Positions 38,835 to 46,896 of a stretch of 64,000 nucleotides of DNA are shown here, in pieces. The notes under the pieces were generated by a model. It searched no databases. It had not been told where the DNA came from and saw only the letters and a list, made by a program, of their open reading frames with translations. Source of the stretch: Brenneria alni. Lineage in GTDB: Bacteria > Pseudomonadota > Gammaproteobacteria > Enterobacterales > Enterobacteriaceae. Positions within the stretch are counted from its first letter, which is position 1. The number at the start of each line of letters is the position of its first letter. The DNA is taken from NCBI RefSeq assembly GCF_003666245.1, contig NZ_MJLZ01000002.1:124001-188000 (forward strand), given 5' to 3'. The translations under genes and the position numbers were made by a program.

Positions 38835-39518
38835 TCAAGACTCATGCTTAACTAAGGGAGCCAGTTGCTGCGCCATCCAGTCAGCAATAAACGGTTGGGC
38901 GTCGCGGGTAGGGTGAATGCCATCCTCCAGTATCCACGTCGGTTTAAGATACACCTGCTCCATAAAAAACGGCACCAGGGGAATTGCAAACTGTTTTGCC
39001 AACCGTGGATAGATATTGCTGAATGACTCTGTGTAGCGTCGGCCATAATTGGTTGGCAGGCGGATTTGCATCAGCAGCGGTTGGGCTTTCGCCTGCGTGA
39101 CCAGCGTAATGATTTTAGCCAGATCCTGTTCGATGTTTTGCGGCGGAAAGCCCCGCAGCCCATCGTTGCCGCCAAGCTCGATCAGTACCCAGCGTGGCTG
39201 ATGCTGTTGCAATAACGCCGGAAGACGCGCCAGTCCCTGGGCGGCGGTGTCGCCGCTGATACTGGCGTTAATGACTTTTGCGCCTTCCGGCAGCGCCTGC
39301 CATTTCTGATTCAGCAAGGCCGGCCAGGCGTTGGCGGCAGGCATCTGATAGCCCGCGCTGAGGCTATCGCCCAGTATCAGTAAAGTATCCGCCGCGAAAG
39401 CGCGTACACTGAATAATCCCAGAAGCAAAAGGATGAAAACATGTTTGCAAAGACCCGTCCGGCGAGTGCTGTGCCAACCCATATTGTAACCACGAAAAAC
39501 ATTCTTGAAGTTCATCAT
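38835..39518 (-). CDS. tesA: Periplasmic thioesterase I / lysophospholipase TesA
   Basis: SGNH-family hydrolase, 227 aa: acyl-CoA thioesterase, lysophospholipase and protease I. Block I LILGDSLSAGY (Ser), ELGGNDGLRG (Gly/Asn) and block V DGIHPTRDAQPF (Asp, His) are intact. The signal peptide is longer than in E. coli, with extra residues (GYNMGWHSTRRTGLCK) between MMNFKNVFR and the hydrophobic core. The start at 39518 matches the family MMNF start; the 5' end overlaps the start of divergent ybbA by 78 bp. Confidence 0.93.
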   Translation of the reverse strand: MMNFKNVFRGYNMGWHSTRRTGLCKHVFILLLLGLFSVRAFAADTLLILGDSLSAGYQMPAANAWPALLNQKWQALPEGAKVINASISGDTAAQGLARLPALLQQHQPRWVLIELGGNDGLRGFPPQNIEQDLAKIITLVTQAKAQPLLMQIRLPTNYGRRYTESFSNIYPRLAKQFAIPLVPFFMEQVYLKPTWILEDGIHPTRDAQPFIADWMAQQLAPLVKHES

Positions 39519-40172
39519 CTTAGTAAACACGTTGGTCAAGGGGAACATCGGCTTTCCATCCTTACCGGAGTTGAGCTGATTGTCAAACCCGCACAGACCA
39601 TTGCCCTGATTGGGGAGTCCGGTTCCGGCAAGTCAACCCTGCTGGGTATTCTGGCCGGTCTGGATGACGGTAGTGAGGGTGAGGTCAGCCTGATGGGCGA
39701 ACCGTTAAACCAACTGGACGAAGAGGGTCGTGCCGCGCTGCGAGCCAGAGATGTGGGGTTTGTTTTTCAGGCGTTTATGCTGGTGCCGACGCTGAATGCG
39801 CTGGAAAATGTCCAGCTACCGGCTTTGCTGCGCGGCGAAAGCGACAGTCACAGCCGGGGACAGGCAGAACAATTGTTGCAACAACTGGGGTTGGGCGGGC
39901 GCTTGCATCATCTTCCCGCCCAGCTTTCCGGCGGAGAGCAACAACGGGTAGCGCTGGCGCGGGCTTTCAGCGGGCGTCCCAAAGTGCTGTTCGCCGATGA
40001 ACCGACCGGTAATCTGGACCGCAAAACCGGTGAGCGGATCGTCGATCTGCTGTTTTCCCTTAACCGTGATTACGCCACGACGTTGATTCTGGTCACCCAT
40101 GATGAACAACTGGCGGCGCGTTGTGAGCGGCGTTTGCGGCTGGTGGACGGTAAATTGCGGGAGGACGCATGA
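39441..40172 (+). CDS. ybbA: ABC transporter ATPase YbbA
   Basis: ATPase of the MacB/LolD class, 243 aa, partner of YbbP. Walker A is GESGSGKST, the signature LSGGEQQRVALARA, and Walker B VLFADEPTGNLD. The ATG at 39441 has AAGGA 7 bases upstream; a GTG at 39471 would fit the E. coli length better. It overlaps ybbP by 4 bp (ATGA). Confidence 0.94.
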   Translation: MFAKTRPASAVPTHIVTTKNILEVHHLSKHVGQGEHRLSILTGVELIVKPAQTIALIGESGSGKSTLLGILAGLDDGSEGEVSLMGEPLNQLDEEGRAALRARDVGFVFQAFMLVPTLNALENVQLPALLRGESDSHSRGQAEQLLQQLGLGGRLHHLPAQLSGGEQQRVALARAFSGRPKVLFADEPTGNLDRKTGERIVDLLFSLNRDYATTLILVTHDEQLAARCERRLRLVDGKLREDA

Positions 40173-42598
40173 TCTGGCGGTGGTTCTGGCGTGAATGGCG
40201 CTCTCCCTCATTATTGATTGTCTGGCTGGCATTAACGCTGGCGGTGGCCTGCGTACTGGCGCTGGGCAATATCAGCGACCGGATGGAAAAAGGGCTGAGT
40301 CAGCAAAGCCGTGATTTTCTGGCGGGCGATCGGGTGCTGCGTGCGGCGCGCCCGGTGGATGAGGCGTGGCTTCAGACGGCGCAGCAACAAGGATTGACGT
40401 TGAGTCGGCAGATTTCATTTATGACCATGACCTTTGCCGGAGATACGCCGCAACTGGCGCGTGTCAAAGCCACCGATCAACGCTATCCGTTATACGGTGA
40501 TCTACAGACGCGACCGCCTGGGCTGAAAGCGGAGGAGGGAACCGTACTGGTCGCCCCGCGCTTGCTGGCGCTGCTGGGGTTAAAGGTCGGAGATAGTCTG
40601 GAGGTGGGCGACACGTCGCTGCGTATTAACGGCGAACTGATTCAGGAACCTGATTCCGGTTTTAACCCGTTTGATACCGCGCCGCGTGTTTTGATGAATC
40701 TGGCCGATGTGGAAAAAACCGGCGCCATACAGCCCGGTGGCCGCATCACCTGGCGCTATATGTTTGCTGGCAGTGAGCAACAAATCAGCGAATTCAGTGA
40801 CTTCATCGAGCCGCAATTAAAACCCGATCAGCGTTGGTATGGCATGGAGGATTCACAAGGCGCGCTGAGTCAGTCGTTGCAACGTTCACAACAGTTTCTG
40901 TTGCTGTCGGCGTTGCTGACGCTGTTGTTGTCTATCGCTGCGGTCGCCGTCTCTATGGGGCACTATTGCCGCAGTCGTTATGACCTGGTGGCAGTGTTGA
41001 AAACGTTGGGCGCCGGGCGTCAGGCTTTGCGGCGGCTGATTGTCGGGCAGTGGCTGTCGGTGCTGGGGCTGGCGGCGCTGTGCGGCAGCCTTGCCGGGCT
41101 GGCCTTTGAAGCGCTGCTGATAAAAATGCTGGCCCCGGTTTTGCCCGCCGCGCTACCGGCTTCGGGACTGTGGCCGTGGTTGTGGGCGCTGGGGTCGCTG
41201 ATGCTTATTTCATTGCTGGTCGGGCTGCGTCCTTATCGTTTGCTGCTGGCGACACAGCCGCTGCGAGTATTACGTCAGGATGCGGTGGCGAATGTCTGGC
41301 CGTTACGCTACTACTTGCCAGCCGTGCTGGTCATTGTAGTGGGGTTGCTTACCGTACTGTCCGGCGGCAGTTCCCTGTTGTGGTCGTTGCTGGGCGGCAT
41401 GGTCGTGCTGTCATTGTTATTGGGGGTTATCGGCTGGGGTGGATTGTTGCTGCTGCGGCGTTTGACGGTTAAACAACTGGCGATGCGGCTGGCGATTAAC
41501 CGCTTGTTGCGCCAGCCGTGGTCAACACTCAGCCAACTGGCGGCCTTTTCGCTGTCGTTTATGCTGCTGGCCCTGCTGTTGGTGATGCGCGGTGATTTGC
41601 TGGAGCGGTGGCAACAACAACTTCCGCCGGGCAGCCCGAACTATTTTCTCTTAAATATAACTGCGGAGCAGGTTCCGCAAGTGAAAACGTTCCTTGAGCA
41701 GCATCAGGTTAAGCCGGAGCTGTTCTATCCCATCATCCGGGCGCGACTGACGGAAATTAATCAGCAGGTGGCAACGGAAATCATTCATGAGGACGATCCG
41801 GGCGGCAACACGGTAAACCGTGAGCTGAATCTGACCTGGATGAATGGTATACCGGAACACAATATTCTGGTTGAGGGGCAAGCGCCTAAAGCGGGTGAAG
41901 TCTCGATGGAAGAGAAAGAGGCCAAAGAGATGGGGATTAAGATCGGTGATACGCTGACTTTTACCGGGGATACGCAGCCATTCAGCGCTAAAGTCACCAG
42001 TTTCCGCCGGGTGGATTGGGAGAGTTTGCGCCCGAACTTTTTCTTTATCTTCCCCGCCGGGGCATTGGATAACCAGCCTCAGTCCTGGCTGACCAGCTTT
42101 CGGTATGACGGTGATGAGAAGATGATCACTCAGTTGAACCGCCAGTTTCCAACATTGAGCGTGATGGATGTCGGCAGCATTCTGCGTCAGGTTGGGCAGG
42201 TATTGCAGCAGGTGAGTCGGGCGCTGGAGATTATGGTGATTCTGGTGCTGTTCTGCGGCGTGTTGCTGCTGCTGGCGCAGATTCAGGTTGGGATGCGCCA
42301 GCGCCGACAGGAACTGATGGTGTACCGCACGTTAGGGGCCGGGATGCGTTTATTGCGTACCACCCTGTGGTGTGAATTCGCCGTATTGGGGCTGGTGGCC
42401 GGTATTGCCGCCGCTATCGGTGCGGAAGCGGCGCTGTGGCTGTTGCAGAGCCAGGTTTTCAATTTCCCGTGGCAGCCGAATCTGCTGATGTGGGGTGCGT
42501 TGCCGTTGTCAGCGGCGTTGTTGCTATCGCTGTGCGGCGGCTGGCTGGGGCTGCGCTTACTGCGCGGCAAAGCACTATTCCGGCAGTTCGCCGGGTAG
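40169..42598 (+). CDS. ybbP: FtsX-like ABC permease YbbP
   Basis: Large inner-membrane protein, 809 aa. An N-terminal helix (LIVWLALTLAVACVLALGN), a periplasmic MacB-PCD domain, and two FtsX domains of several helices each (about 250-420 and 690-800) are visible, with QRRQELMVYRTLGAGMRLL as the coupling segment. With YbbA it forms a non-importing mechanotransmission-type ABC system; the substrate is unknown, and in E. coli it is linked to TesA. Confidence 0.94.
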   Translation: MIWRWFWREWRSPSLLIVWLALTLAVACVLALGNISDRMEKGLSQQSRDFLAGDRVLRAARPVDEAWLQTAQQQGLTLSRQISFMTMTFAGDTPQLARVKATDQRYPLYGDLQTRPPGLKAEEGTVLVAPRLLALLGLKVGDSLEVGDTSLRINGELIQEPDSGFNPFDTAPRVLMNLADVEKTGAIQPGGRITWRYMFAGSEQQISEFSDFIEPQLKPDQRWYGMEDSQGALSQSLQRSQQFLLLSALLTLLLSIAAVAVSMGHYCRSRYDLVAVLKTLGAGRQALRRLIVGQWLSVLGLAALCGSLAGLAFEALLIKMLAPVLPAALPASGLWPWLWALGSLMLISLLVGLRPYRLLLATQPLRVLRQDAVANVWPLRYYLPAVLVIVVGLLTVLSGGSSLLWSLLGGMVVLSLLLGVIGWGGLLLLRRLTVKQLAMRLAINRLLRQPWSTLSQLAAFSLSFMLLALLLVMRGDLLERWQQQLPPGSPNYFLLNITAEQVPQVKTFLEQHQVKPELFYPIIRARLTEINQQVATEIIHEDDPGGNTVNRELNLTWMNGIPEHNILVEGQAPKAGEVSMEEKEAKEMGIKIGDTLTFTGDTQPFSAKVTSFRRVDWESLRPNFFFIFPAGALDNQPQSWLTSFRYDGDEKMITQLNRQFPTLSVMDVGSILRQVGQVLQQVSRALEIMVILVLFCGVLLLLAQIQVGMRQRRQELMVYRTLGAGMRLLRTTLWCEFAVLGLVAGIAAAIGAEAALWLLQSQVFNFPWQPNLLMWGALPLSAALLLSLCGGWLGLRLLRGKALFRQFAG

Positions 42599-42631
42599 GA
42601 TAAGAGGCCGGAGGCGGCGGCCTCTCTACGG

Positions 42632-43207
42632 TTATTGACTGATTGGGCCGCCAGGGGCCGGGCCACCCGTCCCCGTCACGGTTTTGTGTTTCGCCAGATA
42701 TTGCTGCTGGAAAATGCACATGCGGATGGTATTGCGGTACTCGCCGTTGATGAAGAACTCGTGGATCAGCTCGCCTTCCACTTCAAATCCCAGCTTGCTG
42801 TAAATGTGTATCGCCCTGTTATTTTCCTTATCGACAATCAAATACAGCTTATACAGATTCAGCACCGAAAAGCCGTAATCCATCGCCAGCTTCGCCGCCT
42901 CGCTGGCGTAGCCTTGTCCCTGATAGGCGGGATCGATAATGATTTGAAATTCGGCCCGGCGGTGAATATGGTTGATTTCCACCAACTCCACCAGCCCGAC
43001 TTTGGTCTGCTCATGTTCGATGATAAAGCGCCGTTCACTTTGGTCGTGAATGTGTTTGTCATACAGGTCGCTAAGTTCAACAAAGGCTTCGTAGGGTTCT
43101 TCAAACCAGTAGCGCATAACACTGGCGTTATTATCCAACTGATGGACAAAGGTTAGATCGTCCCGTTCCAGCGGTCGTAACCGAACGGTATTGCTCGTAC
43201 CAGACAT
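42632..43207 (-). CDS. speG: Spermidine N1-acetyltransferase SpeG
   Basis: GNAT acetyltransferase, 191 aa, acetylating spermidine or spermine with acetyl-CoA. Closely follows E. coli Spe[44 protein letters not shown], then the acetyl-CoA loop [11 protein letters not shown] and [20 protein letters not shown]. Single gene; 33 bp separate it from converging ybbP. Confidence 0.96.
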   Translation of the reverse strand: MSGTSNTVRLRPLERDDLTFVHQLDNNASVMRYWFEEPYEAFVELSDLYDKHIHDQSERRFIIEHEQTKVGLVELVEINHIHRRAEFQIIIDPAYQGQGYASEAAKLAMDYGFSVLNLYKLYLIVDKENNRAIHIYSKLGFEVEGELIHEFFINGEYRNTIRMCIFQQQYLAKHKTVTGTGGPAPGGPISQ

Positions 43208-43353
43208 GGTTAATCCTTAATTGATGAAATAATCAGACGCTATCCTGTTTTGGTCGGATAGCGCCAGCAAAAAATATGACGTAGCGAATTATAGAGGCTG
43301 GAAGAATAGGCAACCGTCGATTTCTTAGCGTAACGGGACGCCGGAGAATGGTG

Positions 43354-43389
43354 CACCGCGCTGTTCTGCTGACTCAGAACAGCGCGGTG
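43354..43389 (-). terminator. 15-bp perfect hairpin after the TonB receptor gene
   Basis: Arms CACCGCGCTGTTCTG (43354-43368) and CAGAACAGCGCGGTG (43375-43389) with a 6-base loop. It begins 5 bases after the receptor stop on the minus strand. There is no T tract, so an RNA stabiliser is as likely as a terminator. Confidence 0.6.
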
Positions 43390-43394
43390 GACGA

Positions 43395-45518
43395 TTAGAA
43401 ATCTACGCTGGCGCGCAGCACGAACTGGCGCGGTTCGCCGATGGCGACACGCAGGTTGTTGCCGCTGGATGGATAATAGGTTTTATCGAACAGATTCTTC
43501 ACGTTGAGTTGCCATTTCACCTTATAGCCATTAAGCGGCAGGCTGTAAGCCACAAACGCGTCGGCCACCGTGTAATCATCCAGATAGAAACTGTTTGCCG
43601 CATCACCCGTACGACGGCCTACGTAACGCGCCCCAGCGCCGGCACGCAGGTTATCACCCGATTTGATCCCGATGGCGCCGAAATCCTGAGTCAGAAACAG
43701 CGAAGCGGTATGACGCGCCGCGTTGGTCAGTTCATTGCCGTTATTTTTCGGGTCAGCCGTTACACGGGCATCGGTATAGGCGTAGGAGCCGATCAAACTA
43801 AGCGAATCGGTCAGCTTGCCGGCCATATCCAGCTCAACGCCCTGCGAGCGTACTTTGCCAGCAGTGCGCGTCACCGTATCTCCATTGCTGTCGAGTTCAT
43901 CAACCATCACATTGCGCTTTTCGATATCAAATAGCGCCAGGTTGGCGGTAATCCGATTGGGAAGATCCAGTTTAGCGCCAATCTCGTAGGATTTGCCGAT
44001 TTCCGGCGGCAGCGCGTCGATTTGCGACCCAATTGATGAGTTGGGCTTAAAGGATTCGCTATAGCTGGCATAGAGCGAGGAGTAAGAGGTCAGACTATAA
44101 ATCACTCCTGCGCGCGGCACGACGCGATTGTATGAACTATCGGTATTGGTCTTGAATGGACGCCCTTTGCCCGCCATTACATCAAAGCTGTCATAACGCA
44201 GGCCACCCAGCAGTTGCCAGCGATCGTTGAGGCGAATCACGTCCTGCATAAAGAAGCCGGTGCTGTCGATATTTTCCCGATGATCACTGTCCGATGCGAT
44301 CACATTGGTGGACGCAGCCAACTGACCGTACACCGGATTATAAATGTTAAAATCCGTTCTGTTATTCGTCCCCCGGATCATATCGCTACGGAAGGTGCGA
44401 TCGGCCTCATAATCAAAGCCAAATAGCAGTTGATGGTTGATGCTTCCCCAGTCAATGTCGCCGTTGAGCGTAAGCTGAACCACTTGGGTTTGCGCGTGCG
44501 CATAGCCTGTGGCGTCGGGGCGGCGGGTTAATATCCCGCTATCGGGATTATAGCTCATCGCCCGCGCCTGATTATCGCTATAACGGTTGCGGTTATAGGA
44601 GTAGGTCAGGCTGCTTTTCCAGCGGTCGGTCAGGTTGCGATCAACCTGCATGGTAATACTGTCCTGATCGCCGCGAGTGGCGTTGTAATGCTCATCGAAA
44701 CGGCGCTTGCGCGGGGTATTCACCGGCTTGCCGGTATTGGTGTCGATGACGGTGCCGCGATCGAACGGCGTCAGGTATTCCATATGTTCATAGGCGACAC
44801 GTATTGTGGTGTCTTCGCCGTACCACATCAGGGATGGCGCAATGGTGGTTTGACGGTTGCGGCCAAAATTACGCCAGTAGTCGGTTTCATCGTGATCGAC
44901 CACCATACGGTAAGCCAGCCCGGAAGCGCCCAGCGGCCCGGTTACATCCAACTGGCCGCCGCCGCCGTTAAAACTGCTGCCCCAGCCTTCAACGTGCGTC
45001 TTTTGAACTAATTCTGGTTTTTTGCTGATGATATTAATCACGCCGCCGGGTTCGCCCATGCCATACAACATCGACGCCGGGCCTTTCAGCACTTCGACGC
45101 GTTCGCTGGTCGGGGTGAAGTTACGGGCCTGAATCGAACGAACGCCGTCACGAAAGATGGAGCCGTCGCGGTTGTCGCCAAAGCCGCGTTTGATCAGCGC
45201 ATCCTGAGTGCCGCCGAGCGTGTTGGATTGGGTAATGCCACTGACGTTATACAACGCTTCATCTATATTACGTACCGCACGGTCTTCAAGCACCTGTTTG
45301 GGCACTACATTGACCGCCTGCGGCACGTCAAGCAGCCGGCTTTCGGTACGGGTGCCGGTAATGGTTTTATGCGGCTGATAGCCGGTTTCGGTCTGCGATT
45401 GTTCCCCTGCGCTTGCGATAACTTCCAGCGTGTCATTTGGGGCTTCGGTCGCCGCCTGAATACTGAAAGGCAGCAGCGCCAGTAACGGCCAGCCGTTACG
45501 TGGTGATTTGTTACTCAT
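43395..45518 (-). CDS. TonB-dependent siderophore receptor
   Basis: Outer-membrane receptor, 707 aa. The signal peptide is followed by a TonB-box-like DTLEVIA, a plug domain (VPQAVNVVPKQVLEDRAV, GSIFRDGVR, EVLKGPASMLYGMGEPGGVIN) and a 22-strand barrel ending FVLRASVDF. It fits the FhuE/FoxA/FpvA group (ferric hydroxamate and related); there is no N-terminal signalling domain. The start at 45518 overlaps the binding-protein gene by 8 bp (ATGAGTAA), so it belongs to that Fur-controlled operon. Confidence 0.92.
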   Translation of the reverse strand: MSNKSPRNGWPLLALLPFSIQAATEAPNDTLEVIASAGEQSQTETGYQPHKTITGTRTESRLLDVPQAVNVVPKQVLEDRAVRNIDEALYNVSGITQSNTLGGTQDALIKRGFGDNRDGSIFRDGVRSIQARNFTPTSERVEVLKGPASMLYGMGEPGGVINIISKKPELVQKTHVEGWGSSFNGGGGQLDVTGPLGASGLAYRMVVDHDETDYWRNFGRNRQTTIAPSLMWYGEDTTIRVAYEHMEYLTPFDRGTVIDTNTGKPVNTPRKRRFDEHYNATRGDQDSITMQVDRNLTDRWKSSLTYSYNRNRYSDNQARAMSYNPDSGILTRRPDATGYAHAQTQVVQLTLNGDIDWGSINHQLLFGFDYEADRTFRSDMIRGTNNRTDFNIYNPVYGQLAASTNVIASDSDHRENIDSTGFFMQDVIRLNDRWQLLGGLRYDSFDVMAGKGRPFKTNTDSSYNRVVPRAGVIYSLTSYSSLYASYSESFKPNSSIGSQIDALPPEIGKSYEIGAKLDLPNRITANLALFDIEKRNVMVDELDSNGDTVTRTAGKVRSQGVELDMAGKLTDSLSLIGSYAYTDARVTADPKNNGNELTNAARHTASLFLTQDFGAIGIKSGDNLRAGAGARYVGRRTGDAANSFYLDDYTVADAFVAYSLPLNGYKVKWQLNVKNLFDKTYYPSSGNNLRVAIGEPRQFVLRASVDF

Positions 45519-46617
45519 GTGCAAGTTGACTCCAATAGGTCCCTGAAAAATTAATAGGTAAAAACTTCTGATAAAGTTCTTGTAGTGTGTGTTGCGGATC
45601 GAGTTCGGCAAACAGGTCGGGATAGAGCGCTTTGGCGAACATCTCTACCATCACCACGTGGTAGGGACTAAGGTAAAAGTTGTGCCACATACTCCATGCC
45701 CGTCCTTGTCGCACCGCCTTAAGATGAGACAAAATAGGGTCCTGACGTATCAGTGCGCTGAAGCTGCCCTGTGCCTGCTGTTGATTGACCGACGGGCCAA
45801 GCATCAGGCTGGAAACACGTTTGCCTTGCGGCCCGGCCATGCCGGTGGTGATGTAAACATCGGGGTTGGCGGCCAGTACCCGTTCCGGGCTAAGTTCGCC
45901 ATACACGCTGCTGATGGTTCCGGCGGCAATATTTTCCCCACCAGCGAATCTCAGCAGATCACCCAGATTGCCGCCGACGGCGGTGGTGCAGCAGGTATCG
46001 CGGCGGCCAAGGTGCAGGTGCAGCATCACCGTGGTCTTTTTGCCCTGATAGCGGGCAATCCGCTGGCGAACGACCTCCATGTGTTGCTGATAAAAGGCGC
46101 TGAAAGCGGCAGCCCGCTGCGGCTGGTTCAGCACCTCCCCCAACAGCCGGATACTGGGTAAGGTGTTATTGAGTAAATCAACGCGTAAATCGACATAGAT
46201 AACCGGAACGCCCGCGCTGGCCAGCGTCTGTTGCAGTTGGTTTTCATTGTCGGCGCCTTTGGCCAGACGCGGCAAAATAACCAGATCGGGCTTTAACGGC
46301 AGTACGATTTCCGCGTTCAGACTGTGCAAATTGCCGTTGCCTAACTGCGGGATCTGGCCGATTGACGGAAATTTTTCCGTATAGCGTTGCCAACTCTGCG
46401 CATCGTAACGCGCCATATCTCCCGGCCAGCCCACGACGTGTTTTGCCGGATTTCCCGGCTCAATCAAGGCCAGCGTATAGAGCATACGGCTTTCGCCGAG
46501 GATGATGCGCTGCGGGTTGTCCGGGATGTCGACCTGACGGCCAAGAATATCAGTGACGGTTTTTGCCAGTGATAAGGGGCTTAGAAGGGATAGAAGAACG
46601 AGTATGACAATACGCAT
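45511..46617 (-). CDS. Periplasmic iron-siderophore/cobalamin-type binding protein
   Basis: 368 aa. A signal peptide (MRIVILVLLSLLSPLSLA) is followed by a FecB/BtuF-type two-lobe fold: VTDILGRQVDIPDNPQRII, LKPDLVILPRLAKGA, ELSPERVLAANPDVYITTG. CTTAVGG contains a CC pair (DTCCTTAVG) that is unusual for the family. It would receive the ligand of the adjacent receptor. No permease or ATPase gene is next to it, so another FecCD/FhuBC-type transporter must serve it. A Fur box lies upstream. Confidence 0.85.
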   Translation of the reverse strand: MRIVILVLLSLLSPLSLAKTVTDILGRQVDIPDNPQRIILGESRMLYTLALIEPGNPAKHVVGWPGDMARYDAQSWQRYTEKFPSIGQIPQLGNGNLHSLNAEIVLPLKPDLVILPRLAKGADNENQLQQTLASAGVPVIYVDLRVDLLNNTLPSIRLLGEVLNQPQRAAAFSAFYQQHMEVVRQRIARYQGKKTTVMLHLHLGRRDTCCTTAVGGNLGDLLRFAGGENIAAGTISSVYGELSPERVLAANPDVYITTGMAGPQGKRVSSLMLGPSVNQQQAQGSFSALIRQDPILSHLKAVRQGRAWSMWHNFYLSPYHVVMVEMFAKALYPDLFAELDPQHTLQELYQKFLPINFSGTYWSQLAHE

Positions 46618-46647
46618 GATTAACTCTGTAAAAAATTAGCGCACAAA

Positions 46648-46666
46648 GATAATCATTATCATTGTT
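46648..46666 (-). promoter_or_regulatory. Fur box
   Basis: GATAATCATTATCATTGTT on the plus strand matches the 19-bp Fur consensus GATAATGATAATCATTATC in overlapping hexamers (GATAAT-CATTATC). It is 31 bp before the binding-protein gene, so the siderophore uptake pair should be induced by iron limitation. Confidence 0.85.
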
Positions 46667-46896
46667 ATTTTCAACTGACTGTAAGCAGGGTTAATTCGCG
46701 CTGGCGATAGATAGCTTTATAGAACTGAAAGTTAAGGTTAATTAAATAAATAATAAAAGGGAAAGGCGGTGGAAAACGCAGAAGTGACAATCATGTTACG
46801 GTTAGTCTTAATATAAGATTATTCCTATAGCAAGTGAAAATTTCACGGCCAGGCGATATGATATGACACGGAAATCGCCTTACAAGGAAAAAGGGA

